A stretch of DNA of 64,000 bases. It comes from Chloranthus sessilifolius (taxonomy: Eukaryota > Streptophyta > Magnoliopsida > Chloranthales > Chloranthaceae). The position numbers were made by a program, and so were the translations under genes. The DNA is taken from assembly GCA_021018995.1 (NCBI GenBank), contig CM037598.1, positions 72,186,671 through 72,250,670 of the forward strand. The letters are read 5' to 3'. Below the pieces are notes generated by a model. The model was not told the origin of the DNA, searched no databases, and saw only the letters and a program-made list of their open reading frames with translations. Positions 44,806 through 55,978 of the stretch are shown one piece after another (position 1 is the stretch's first letter; every line of letters begins with the position of its first letter).

Positions 44806-45740
44806 ATCTCCCACTTGAACCACACATTAACTTTAATAATATATATATTTTTAATAAAAGAAAAATAGAAAATAAGGATAACATTATGATTGACTTAGTT
44901 TAAAAACAGATGGCCATCCTTTAAAATTTTCTAAAAATATTGACTTTCAAAACTTTGATATAACATACATTCTCCCAAGTTCATTAATAATCTTAATGTC
45001 TGATCATAAATGCCTATAATGTATCATTTATTTAAATCTCATTATGACAGTTTCATAGTCAAGACACTAATATCATTAATAAACTGGAGAGCTCACTGTG
45101 GTTTTAGTGATACCAGGAAATATACACTTTAATGTAACTTCATGTATATATCTCCTCATTCGTCTTGCTTCATACCCTAAGGTATGTTGTCCTGATATAT
45201 TATGGTATGTGCCATGTGAAAACCATCACCCACCTATCAGGACAAAAGCTACACAAACTGTAGTGCCTAATCATGATAGTTCAAGCAAGCTTATTTGAGC
45301 ACTTATGCTCCTAGGCAATAACATTGTATATGCACAAATAATAATGATGATGATGGTACCAAAATAAATGTATCATAAATGATGATGATAATGATGATGA
45401 TGATGGTACCATCATCTTAAAAGAAGATAAAGCATTGTGGGAATAAAAAAACTCCCACTCAAATAATGTACTCGAGTGTCTCTAATACTCCCATCTGGAT
45501 CACATGTGCCTTAAAAATTTTTGGAGCTAATCCTTTGGTAAGAGGATCTGCAATCATCTCTTTAGTTGACAAATAAGGAATTTTAATAATCCCCTTTTCC
45601 ACTTTCTCGTGAACCATTAGGTATTTAATTTCAATGTGTCGGTTATTCTTGGTAATTCTCCCATTCTTGATAAAATCGGTAGCAGCCTTGTTGTCACAAT
45701 AAATTATAATAGGTCTTTCAATAGAATCTACAACCTTTAG

Positions 45741-47038
45741 TTATCCAATGAAGCTTTTCAACCATATAGCATGACGAGTAGCCTTATGGCATCCGACAAA
45801 CTCTGTAAACATGGTGGAATCAGTAGTTATGCTTTGTTTTGAGCTCCACCAAGATACAGCGCCATTAGCAAGCTTGAAGATGAAACCCAAAATAGACTTC
45901 TGAGTTTCCAAGCACCCAACATAGTCAGAATCTGTGTATTCGACAACCGCAAGCTCGCTCGACCTTCTATAAACTAGCATGAAATCCTTAGTTTTTTGCA
46001 AATATTGTAAGGCTTTTTTCATGGCTTTAAAATGAGTAATACCAGGATTTCGTTAAAATCTTTTGAGTATTCCAATAATAAACGCAATATCTGGTCGCAA
46101 GCATACCATTGCATACATTAAACTTCCAACAGCAGAAGCATATTCAGAGACATTTACTTGCACTTTTTTGATTTCATTTCTTAGACATTGACTTTCACTG
46201 AAAATATTCCCTTTAACAATAGGGGCATCACCGGGTGCATAATTTTTCATATGAAATCTTTTGAGAACATTATCAATATAAGCTCTCTGCGATAAGCCTA
46301 AAAGTCCAACACCTCGATTTCTATGAATCTTTATTCTAAGAATATATTGAGCATTCCCCATATCTTTCATATCAAAACTCTTTGAGAGAAAATGTTTCGT
46401 TTCGTGTAAGAGATGCATATCATTGCTAGTAAGAAGTATATCATCAACATAAAGAATGAGAATGATGAAACACGCTTTAACCCTTTTAATGTAAATGCAA
46501 TAGTCCATAATCTTTTCTTTGAAACCATATTGGGTCACAATTTTATCAAATTTTAAATACCATTGTCGTGAAGCCTGCTTTATTCTATAAATGGATCTCT
46601 TCAGTCTGTAAACAAATTCTCTTATCCATGTACAACAAAACCCTCTGGCTGAGACATATAAATTTTCTCTTTCAGATCACCATTCAAGAATATCGTTTTA
46701 ATGTCCATTTGGTACAACTCGAGATTGTAGTGGGCAACGATCGCAAGGATGATCTGTCGTGAATCTTTTGATGACACCGGAGAGAAAGTTTCATTAAAAT
46801 CAATGCCAGGTCTCTGTGTAAACCCCTTGGCAACAAGTCTTGCCTTGTACTTTTCAATATTTCCCTCTGAGTATCTTTTAGTTTTGAAAACCCATCTATA
46901 TTTAATTTCTTTATGACTAGTCAGAAGAGTAGAGAGTTTCCAAATATAATTCTTCTCCATAGATTGCAACTCCTCTCTCATGGCTTCCTGCCAGTATTGA
47001 GATTTGTCGCTCTCCATAGCTTTGCGAAAGGAAGTAGG
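45741..47038 (-). pseudogene. pol: Copia-1 reverse transcriptase and RNase H
   Basis: RT begins with YWQEAMREELQSMEKNYIWK at about 46970, then RWVFKTKRYSEGNIEKYKAR, GFTQRPGIDFNETFSPV and QMDIKTIFLNGDLKE (first catalytic Asp). The YVDD box (LILYVDDILLTSND) is intact at about 46445. RNase H at 46022-45741: VEYTDSDYVGCLETQKS, WWSSKQSITTDSTMFTEFVG. Stops and frame changes occur near 46622-46540 and 46053-46022. Confidence 0.9.
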
Positions 47039-48380
47039 GCCATCAAAATCTAAATCAAGATTGTTATCCTCTTACACATGACTATATAATCAGATGATAT
47101 GGCAGATCTTCACCCTTTAGAGGATCTCCTTAAAGTAATTGGTTGCTCTTCAAGAGCAAATGGGGCCAGAGTGGATGCACTCGATGTCCCCATGCCATGA
47201 GGAACGGATACGGGCATGGGGTTTTCTTCGGGTTCAATAATGGGAGCCTTAGAAAAAATAGGTAAAGAAGGTTCAAAGGGAATAGGTAGAACAATATTAC
47301 GGTCTTGTTGGAAGACAATGTTTCTCCTCTTTTGACTCCCACTAAAAATACTGTGTTCAAGAAATTTTGCATTGGTGGTCTCCACAATCTCTAGTGGTTT
47401 TGAAGGGCAATAAAATCTGTAGGTTCCAGTGTGCTCTGGAGAACCTATAAAGTAACATGTGACGGTGCGAGGGTCAAGTTTCTTCAACTCATGATTATAA
47501 AGTTTTGCTTCAGCTAAACATCCCCACACATGAATATGATTCAAACTAGGCTTGTGACTGGCCAAATTTTGTAAGGGGTTTCAGGAGCTGCTTTACAAAG
47601 TACTCTATTTATAATGTAAACCGCTATTTTGAGAGCTTCTCCCCAAAAAATTTCAGGAAGATCTGAAAGACTCATCATACTCCGTATGGCATCCTGATAT
47701 GTACGAATTCTCCTTTCAGAGACGCCATTTTGTTGTGGTGTATCTGGAGTAGTGGATTGAGGAACTATGGCCCGTTCCTTTAGGTATTCGACAAAGGGTA
47801 TGTGATTTACACCATCTTTATCCATTTTCCTATAGTATTCACCTCCACGATCTGATCTAAGACTTTTTATCTTTTTATCTAACTATTTTTCTACCTCAGT
47901 TTGAAAGATTTTGAACATGTCGAGTACCTCGGATTTGTGATGAATTAGATACTCATACGCATATTGTGAGAAATCATCTATAAAACTGATAAAGTAACAC
48001 TGCCCACTATGTGAAGGAGTAGGAATAGATCCTCAAATGTCAGTATGAATGAGATGCAGTAACTCAGATGATCTTGAAGCTTCAAACTTGCATTGCTTTA
48101 TCATTTTTACTTTAATACATTGAACACAGGTTTCAAAATTAATAAAATCGAGAGGTTTAAGAATATTATTTTTGATCATAGTCTCTGGTCTTTTCCTTGA
48201 TGCATGACCTAACCGTCTATACCAAAGCATGAAAGAATTTTCTGCTAAAAGTGAATGCTTGGATCCGGATGAGATGGAAGAAACATATACTGATGAAGAA
48301 GTAGAAGCAATATCAAGAGATAACTGAAATAACCCGTCTATCAATAAACCATGTCCTACTAAAGTAGAATGTAGAGTAAC
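47039..48380 (-). pseudogene. Copia-1 integrase
   Basis: GAG-pre-integrase and HHCC region at 48344-48080 (LWYRRLGHASRKRPETMIK, CVQCIKVKMIKQC). Core: LIHTDI* (first D, then a stop), SLRSDRGGEYYRK (second D) at about 47855, and TPQQNGVSERRIRT (E) at about 47740. The C-terminal GKGLIV-like region reads HVWGCLAEAKLYNHELKKL to CYFIGSPEHTGTYRFYCP. Frame breaks at about 47880, 47825 and 47560. Confidence 0.9.
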
Positions 48381-49511
48381 AGATAAATCACCACCAGAAA
48401 AGGTGAAATAATATCCAAGACCAAGTAATCTAGATATGAAAATAAGGTTCCGTTAGAATGAAAGAATAAAATAAATGTCCTGTAGTATCAAAATATGTCC
48501 AAAGTCTAAAACAAGGCGATAAGTCCCAACAGCCTCAACTTTAATCACTTGTTCATTTGTGAGGAAAACTCTCTCATCCGGTCTTGGGCTTTTTCTGCTA
48601 ATTAGCCCCTACAAAGTATGAGAAACGTACACAGAGGCACTTGAGTCAACCCACCACGAACCTTCTGAAATATTTACTAGATTTGATTCAAAGCAAACAT
48701 GTGCGAAGTTAATACCTCCTTGCTGCTTCTTCTTCATAATATTTTTTCACAAGTAACAATCTTTCTTGATATGACCTTTCTTCTTACAGAAGTTGCAGCC
48801 ATTATCATCGTTGACCTTAACTATTTTTAGTTTAGAATTTTTCTTAATCCCCTTACTGTTGTTGTAAGTTGGATTATAGAGAGGATTGTGGCCAAAATTA
48901 GCAGACTCGACTTGTTTCACAAAGTCTCTCTTCTTCAATCACGAACATTGAGATCAATTGATTCAAATCCCATTTGTCCTTTTAAGCATTGTAATTTACT
49001 TTAAAAGTATCAAATTGCTTAGGAAGGAAAACAACAGCTAAATGCACTACGACATTTTCTTCGATAGTAATTCCTTGTTCTTTAAGCTCATGGCCACTAT
49101 AGACATTTTAGGAATAAATTCTTACACACTCCCATTGCCATCATATCACATATTGACCAATTGCATTAAATAGTCGTACTGTAGGGATTTTACTATTCTA
49201 ACGAACTGGTCTTGGATGATCTTAAATAATTCTTTGGCTGTTTCGATAGTTTTAATACCACCTCTAATGGGTTTAATAATAGAAGTACGTATGATCATCA
49301 CTGTCATACGATTTGCCTTGTCCCATCGAGCGTATTGGGCCTTTAGTGTTTAAGTGGCGTTGGACGACAAAGTTGGCTTGTCCTTCGTTAGAACAAAGTC
49401 ATAGTCCATATATCCAAGGATCAAATCAAGATCCATCCGCCAGGTGTTATAATAGGTAAGATTAAGTTTTTCAATATTGGTCATCTGTTGGTGTAAGACT
49501 GATTCGTTCAT
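48381..49511 (-). pseudogene. gag: Copia-1 gag and protease
   Basis: ATG at 49511 (MNESVLHQQMTNIEKLN, then WRMDLDLILGYMDYDFVLT). Zinc knuckle CNFCKKKGHIKKDC at about 48800-48755. The protease region near 48660-48630 has WWVDSSASVYV where copia elements normally have DSG, so the Gly of the active-site triad is Ser here. Many in-frame stops between 49100 and 48950. Confidence 0.85.
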
Positions 49512-49963
49512 AGCTGATATGAAAGAGAATGACTATCAGCACATTGTTCAATTAGAACCTTATAAAATAAAATTCATACCTAGGTCAAGGTTGAATTAAT
49601 TAGAGTGTAAACAAGTATGTGTAAAGGAACATTCACTCTGATGGACAGACTTTACTCATTGTCTCAGTATCACCTTTGGGCAGAAGCTTTGACTTATCGT
49701 AAGTCTCCCTAAGTTGTGTTTAAGAACTCATATAGACCTAGTCAGATGCATTTTTGGTTTGATCGAAGCTATCCATCAGCTTAGGTCAGAAGTGTCACTC
49801 TTCTCTCACCTAGACACACATGACTATTCTACTCATTTCATCTATATGAATTTTCTAAATCAGCTTTAGCCAGAATAGTAGTTCACATAGACGAATGCAC
49901 ATGCAATCTTAATAAAAAATAATTTCAAAATTTAAGGATAATGTGTCCTCCATAGGTCGGTCA
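49512..49963 (-). other. Copia-1 leader, gag-proximal part
   Basis: No ORF. Untranslated leader between A2 and the gag start. GGTCA at 49959-49963 is the left A2 target duplication. Confidence 0.6.
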
Positions 49964-50539
49964 TGTAATAACCCAAAAAATCACGTCAAACGAGGACCTC
50001 GGGATCCGTGCCCGATCGGTCTTAGGTTTGACCATGAGATAGTTCATTGATGAACTTAAGGTGAGATGAGCGGATGTGATGTGTGAACCAGTGTAGAAGA
50101 GTGGAGAAATAGAGGAGTGTGTAGAGTAGCATACACCGATGAGTGTGTATGTGCTCCACACCGAGAAAAGAGATAAGATAAAAAAGGGTTGAAAACCCTA
50201 ATTTTCATATTTTGGTTGTTGAGAGGAGTAAAGAAGAAAGAGAGAGAGAAAGAGAGGAGTAAAGGAGCTAGTGAGGAGTTATTGCAAGTTGTTGGAAGGG
50301 GATTTCTTGCGATCAAAGCGCCGGATTGAGGGGATCTGATTGACGAAATGAAACCCTAACCTTCCAACCCTACATTTAAATCAAATTGAGGTTGATTTAA
50401 GGTGAGATTCTTGTAAATAAATGGTGTAGATTTATAGAATAAATTGTGGTTAAAATGGGTGGAAATTGTAGGAATATTGCTTAGAAAATAACTGAGAAAA
50501 GATTGGGGAAGAACAACCAAAGAAAGGTGAATAGGGATT

Positions 50540-50960
50540 TTGACTAATCGAAATTGGGATTCGATTAATGAAATTCCCAAAGTTGAAAAGTCGGATGACC
50601 ACGAATTGACTAATCGAATTAAATTTCGATTAATCGACTTTGAATTCGACTAGTCGAGTTGGGTGTCGACTAGTCATTGAGAGCCTCGGTGAGGAGTAAA
50701 AATGGGTTAAGAAATCGACCGATTGAAATTAGATTTCGACTAGTCGAGTAAGGATTTCGACTAATCGAATTGGACTCGATTAGTCGATTTTGTATGATCA
50801 ATTATTTAAGGAAAAATTGGACAGTTAGAACAGGGGATTTCGACTAATCGATTTGGAGAATCGATTAATTGAAATTGGACCTCGACTAATCGATTTTGAG
50901 AATCGACTAGTCGAGTTGGATTTCGACTAGTCGAACCAGGAACTCGACTGGTCGACTGAC
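50540..50960. repeat. Palindromic word array of A2 (TCGACTAGTCGA type)
   Basis: About twenty words: TCGACTAGTCGA, TCGATTAATCGA, TCGACTAATCGA and CTCGACTGGTCGA, spaced 15-35 bp. Perfect and half-changed forms lie side by side. Confidence 0.9.
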
Positions 50961-51274
50961 TTAGTTTTTGTTGACTTTTGATTCTTACTTTAAGACTCTA
51001 GGGGGGTCTTGAGACTTATTCATTACATCTTTTGTGACGTTTCGAGTGTGTTTAATGGTATCATAGGTGATACGTATGGAGGTGGGCACAAGGAGCCAAG
51101 TGGGACCTTGATGCATTGAATCGATAGAGACCTAAGGTAGGGAACACCTTGAACATGTACTTTATTTTACAAGAGCATGTATGTAGTGATATAGATTTCC
51201 ATTCAAATATTTTACTGCTTAAAGAATTGTGAAATGTGTGTGTGTGTGATATTCATAAGAGTAAACTAACGAGC

Positions 51275-51668
51275 CATCCCCAGGGGATGAAGAAGTAAAG
51301 AGATAAGAGCATCAGGTGTGATGCAAGTAAATGGATACATCCCAGGGATGTATCCAAGGATTGAATCATGTCTGATAGGGCCTAACTGATATAAAATAGC
51401 ACATTTACACGGTGAATAACTATATGTAAGGCACCGATATTTTTGTTATTTGAGGTTTGATAGGTTACCCCACCGACGTGGCGGGATATCCACGACTGAC
51501 ACGGCAGGATATCCGTGACCGATACGGCGGCGAAACCGTAGGCCAGTGCGGAGGCTTATCCGTACATAGTAAGCACACCCCAGGGGTGTTGATTGAGACA
51601 AGTGAAACCCCGCCACCAATCCCCAGGGGAAAGGGGCTTGGGTACTATATGGTATTCCCAGGGAATAC
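51275..51668. repeat. CCC-A-GGG dyads in A2
   Basis: Dyads centred on A: CATCCCC/GGGGATG (51275-51289), an 11-bp-arm dyad GGATACATCCC/GGGATGTATCC (51333-51355), ACACCCC/GGGGTGT (51575-51589) and GTATTCCC/GGGAATAC (51652-51668). The arms differ between dyads but each is exactly self-complementary. A1 has one at 648-662 and decayed ones at 597 and 880. Confidence 0.9.
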
Positions 51669-52425
51669 ATTAAAACTGTCTATATAGATGACGATGAAGG
51701 GTATCTCATCGGGGCTCGATGCTATATTGCTCGGGGATTACTTAAGTTGAAAGTTTAAGTTTTTGCTTTAGGCCTTTTCAGCATCATTCATGAGTAAATG
51801 AAAATACAAGTAATCATAGTAAAACGAAATGCTTTTAAACTGTTTTCATTAACAATTGCATAGATACATCATGCATGACATATCATAGAATATATGTGAG
51901 TTATAATTTATATGTTCAAACTGTGTTTGTTCCCTATTGAGCTAGGATGTAGCTCACCCTATAGACTATACGTCGCAGGTCCACTATTAGCATTCTTTGA
52001 GGTTTGAGAGGCGATCGTGAGTCGGACCTTGCGGTGTGACGAGTTGGAGCCACCTCGGAGGACTTCTTCTAGAGGACTCCGCTGTGCCACTTTGAGGGAT
52101 TTTACAGAGAGTTTTGTACGGCTTGGTATGTCAAGCCTTGATATTGTGAAAACCATGTATATAAGGTTTTGGATTATTCTTTTGGGACGAACCATCCGTG
52201 ATGATTTTCTATCATCGATGGTTCGGATCGGTTCTCCATTCATGTAGGGGCATGAGGGTAGAACTGTCTTTTGGAAAGTTAATTAATATAGATTTAAATT
52301 CCGCAATTTCAATTATAGTACTTTTGATGCTTGATATACCAGTGTTCCGTGCTTAGCTAAGGGCACGGTCAAGATGATCGTGCTGATGGCACGGGTTTCG
52401 GGGTGCCAAAATCCGGGCTGTCACA

Positions 52426-53491
52426 GGTCACCTTTGAGCAGACTATAAACCTACTTTGGCTACGTATCTCAAAACAATTGCTTTATCGTTCTACCTAAAC
52501 CCCTTTATAGATAGAACTAAAGCTCCTAGGGATTCTATCATGTCAATAGTTCATATTTTCATTCTAAAGGAATGCCCACATACTAATTTTGATCAAATTT
52601 AATTTCATGATGAAAGTTTATGATAATAGACATTGTATGTGTTTTGCTTATATATAATAGGTTCATTAACAAGAAAATTGCACATGATTTTACTATGAAC
52701 AGTGATATGATAGTATAAGAGCAGCAAGTAGGAAAAGTTCAACAATTTTTTTTATAATATGAGGGAAATAGGTATAATAGTATTAAATAAATTTAATGAA
52801 CTTCGGTTGGAATTTTCAGGTCCAAAACAGTCTCAGACAGTCCAAACAAAGAGTCCAACATACAGAATTCGTCGAGTAGGCCAAAATCAATAGGTCATAT
52901 GTGTAAATTGGAGCTGTATATCTCCAGATATTGCATTCCAAAGGTTAAGCCTAAATTAGGCTCAATGTGGTGGTGAAAATAGAGTTGCAGGGTTAAAATG
53001 ATGTTTGCAGTCGTCAGAAATAGAATAAAAATTAGTCTGCAATTAATTAAAGAAGTACAAACTTTAGTACTTTAGCTCTACATGGGATAGGCACCCATAA
53101 AAAGGTAGCCGGTGGTTCATGTTGCTATTTGTTGTACATTATATATATATGGATGCATAGGATACGCGCCTGATGACGATGGCGAGATGTGTTCTTATTG
53201 GAATAAGCATCGAAAAGTGACGGTCCAACACACCGGCCAATGGCCCTCGACGTCAAGAATCTACTGGTACCGGTCCGGTGGCTGTCCGATGAGCCAAAAA
53301 AAGCTTACCGGCGGCCGTAAGATGAGATAAAGTCACCGTCATCATCTCCTCCCTTTGCTGCAATTTTTTTTTTTTTTTTTTTGTATATACCCTTTTTCCA
53401 ACCAGTGGGTTATGGGAGGGGTTGGGTTAATCAACCGGCAACAGTAAAACCAATCAGTGAACACACCATGAACCCACCAGAGCCGCCGGCG
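52426..53491 (-). other. Copia-1 leader, LTR-proximal part, with unusual GC-rich insert
   Basis: 52426-53060 is AT-rich leader. 53160-53345 is clearly more GC-rich and CpG-rich. On the minus strand it holds an ATG-started stretch (MMTVTLSHLTAAG, near 53332) that runs into GGTAAGC, a good splice donor, at about 53302. This looks like a captured gene start. Nothing recognised. A T20-like run is at 53365-53382. Confidence 0.35.
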
Positions 53492-53814
53492 TACTTAGAC
53501 CTCGAGGACAATGCTACCTCGCTTCTATCTCCCTCTATATGATATGCACGATCACATCGAGTGGAAGTAAAGAGGGGACGTTGTCCTCTTTATAGCATGC
53601 CCTTGAATTCTAACCCCTCAAGGATTCAAGGGAGAAGTGTATCACTAGAAAATAGGGATTGACTTACCACAAACCAATCATGCCAAAACCAACTCCTAAA
53701 GTTGCGTGGAGTGGAATCTCCTTACTAACGAAGGTCTCGAAGCCTTTAGTTAATCAAGTTTTAAGTAAACTAGGAAAAGAGTAAAGTTATTGTGTGGATC
53801 ACAAATACCCAACA
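53492..53814 (-). repeat. Copia-1 5' LTR
   Basis: Partner of 44483-44805, same length. Its terminal CA is changed to TA at the inner end. The next plus-strand bases (53815 on) belong to a LINE fragment. Confidence 0.8.
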
Positions 53815-54400
53815 AATGGATCCCCTCATAGCTACTTCAATAGCTCAAGGGGATGAAGACAAGGGGATCCATTATCTCCCGCTCTGTTCATTATTGCCGA
53901 GGAAGTTCTTAGGCGTGGTCTTGCCCATCTTGTTTATAACAATCTCAATGACCGATTTAAGCCTTGAAAAAATTGCCTAACTCTGCTATGGTAGGAGCTG
54001 GCAGAGAGCTATCAACCATACACAGCCTTACCCTCCTTGAGTACATTCTATCATCCATCCCTATATATCTATTATCCATAGGTGCTTTGGGATGAATCAG
54101 AAGGTAGGAAGAAAACGCATTGGATTTCAATGGGATACTATTACATATTAATTTAGCTGGCTCATCTGGTGGTGGAGGTATTGTTCTAGATTCTAATGAC
54201 AACTTCTATAGAACCAAGCTGAATTCAGGGCCTTATTGGATGGTTCATGATTGATTTCCAATACTAGCCACCATGTGATCATTGAATCCGATTCGAAAAT
54301 TCTCATCAACAGAATTACATCGGGTAATTGCCGCTGAAGTGTCAAGTATTGGTTCCAGCAGATAATGGATATCCATTACTTATGCTACTTTCAACAACTC
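53815..54400 (+). pseudogene. LINE (L1-type) RT and RNase H fragment
   Basis: 53845-53950 encodes, with one frameshift, RQGDPLSP followed by LFIIAEEVLRRGLAHLVYNN, the RT motif block of plant L1 LINEs. 54130-54330 encodes the RNase H piece: SSGGGGIVLDSNDNF, then AEFRALLDGS and VIIESDSKILINRI. The RT catalytic YADD part is missing, so the fragment has an internal deletion. It is cut at its left by Copia-1. Confidence 0.75.
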
Positions 54401-54541
54401 CTAATAAAGAGTCTTTAAACCTTTTATACCTACAATCTCTTAAGCACATTTGAGATATTAAGTCCTCATCGCACTAAAGGTTTTATGGCTACTTGTATTA
54501 ACCCAATATGAAGGTAATTATAGAGAGAATGATATTGGTCT

Positions 54542-54703
54542 CACTACAAAAAAACAAATTATTAGTGGCCGTTTTTTGCTTCAAAAAACTTCCGCTATTA
54601 ACAAAAAACTATTATAGACTATTAGCGGCAAGGGCATTAGCGGTAGTTTTTTGTTAATAACAGCAGTTTTTGGCTGCCACTAATAGTCTTGTTTTGTATA
54701 ATG
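54542..54703. mobile_element. CACTA-type MITE, copy 1 (162 bp)
   Basis: Starts CACTACAAAAAAAC and ends TTTTGTATAATG. 3-bp target duplication TCT (54539-54541, 54704-54706). Inner parts are inverted repeats of ATTAGCGGCAGTTTTTTG. The right terminus has a 2-bp insertion relative to copy 2. Confidence 0.8.
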
Positions 54704-54746
54704 TCTATAAACCTTTTATTTAATGACTGGAAATTAAGTAAATGAC

Positions 54747-55150
54747 TCACCGATGTGGCGCCAATTTCCTGTGCATATCGATCTCACCCATATTATGGTG
54801 TTTCATCAACATATGAATTGTTCGTAAATCATACAAATAAACTATATTGGTGAAGAGATTTTCATGAACATTCGGAAATGCTTTAATAAGATTGCGAAGA
54901 TCATTTTTTTGGCATTGATTCCACGTTCGATTTGTCCACACTTTTAACTCGAGTTGTTGGTTCAAATGGCTTGTCAGAGAATAATCCGGCTAGAGAGAAA
55001 GACCATCGGGTAAACGCCAAAAGCCCCGAGACATAATAGAAGGGAACCGTGTTAGATCATGTTTGTCACGTTCAACTTCAAAAACTGTGTAGATCTCCCT
55101 TAGGTAATGTGCGTGCCAAGATGGATGGTTTCTACCTTGATTGATCAAGG
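54747..55150 (-). pseudogene. Unrecognised ORF segment
   Basis: One minus-strand frame stays open from about 55150 to 54747 with a single stop at about 54991: HPSWHAHYLREIYTVFEVE, FPSIMSRGFWRLPDG, LKVWTNRTWNQCQKNDLRN, IKAFPNVHENLFTNIVYLYD. Its polar, Trp-rich composition looks like real protein. I cannot assign a family; a transposase or captured host-gene exon is possible. Confidence 0.35.
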
Positions 55151-55978
55151 TTATCAGTCACACATCCTTCATCTATCTATTTATAAATAAAAAAACTTTA
55201 AAATATTTTTGTTTTCAAATGTCCTGAAGATATGTTCACAGCAAGCTGTCGCTGCTGCGGTTTCTCAGAGATCACAACGTGTTGTGATATTTATCACAGC
55301 GTGTTGTGGTTTCTCTCACAGTGTGCTGTAACCATAGCTCGTTGTCACATGATTCCCAGTGAGCTGTGGTCCTTCGTGATAGATCTTCACCTTTGCTGAA
55401 AAGTTGCTTTTTAGACTTTTTTGATTTTTTAGTCTTTTAGGGGTTTTAGGTTTTTTTGATAAAAGAATTTTTGAAAATAAGAGGAACGTAAGAAAGCTAA
55501 GAGAGCTTCTTCCCCTTTGAGAAAACAAACCCTAACTTCATCTACTTCCTTTTGAATCTTTTGATTTTAGAAAAATTATTTTCATTCAAAAGGGTTCCTT
55601 TCTTCTTCAACCTTTGAATCCTATCTAGCTCAAGTGAGTTGAGTGTGTTTATCCCTAAAGATTAGGGTGTGATTGGTAGCCTTGTGGAGATGAAGGAGGA
55701 GTGCTGTGTGGGCATGTGCACGTGTCGATATATCATTCGAAACTCTTTATAATCTTTTGTTTTATAGTGTATTTGGTTTGTGGACTTTGGTCCCGTGGTT
55801 TTTCCCAGTAATTGGGTTTCCACGTATATCTTGTGTTGTGGTGATTGTTGGCGTTATTGTGAACTCTCTAAGTTAATTAGAATTAAATCGAATACCCGAT
55901 AAATTTTGAAGAAAGTTGAAATTTCAATTGTTATCAAATCCGATTCGCTCATTTTCATTCTTTCTGAATCGAGTGTTT
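55151..55978 (+). repeat. Copia-2 5' LTR/leader region with dyad array
   Basis: No ORF. Words around CACAACGTGTTGTG at 55235-55375: CACAACGTGTTGTGAT, CACAGCGTGTTGTGG, CACAGTGTGCTGTAA, TAGCTCGTTGTCAC, CCCAGTGAGCTGTGG. The sequence from 55390 on is leader-like. LTR boundaries cannot be set because no partner LTR is in the window. Confidence 0.6.

Larger units (their letters stand above)
49964..52425 (+). mobile_element. Family A copy A2, complete solo-LTR-like element (2462 bp)
   Basis: Begins TGTAATAACCC and ends GGGCTGTCACA, flanked by GGTCA (49959-49963 and 52426-52430). This TG..CA end structure with a 5-bp duplication fits an LTR retrotransposon. No internal domain is present, so it is a solo LTR or a short non-autonomous derivative. 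It carries the TCGA word array at 50540-50960 and CCC-A-GGG dyads at 51275-51668. It is the reference copy for family A here. Confidence 0.9.
44483..53814 (-). mobile_element. Copia-1: Ty1/copia retrotransposon, minus strand, interrupted by A2
   Basis: 323-bp LTRs at 44483-44805 and 53492-53814. On the minus strand they start TGTTGGGTATTTG and end AAGCA (AAGTA in the 5' copy). They are about 88-90% alike by eye. PPT AAGTGGGAGAT abuts the 3' LTR at 44806-44816. Order gag-PR-INT-RT-RH is that of Ty1/copia. Many stops; no target duplication is seen (TAGCG against AATGG), so the ends may have recombined. The leader is long (about 1.5 kb without A2) and no standard tRNA-Met PBS is found next to 53491. 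Confidence 0.85.
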
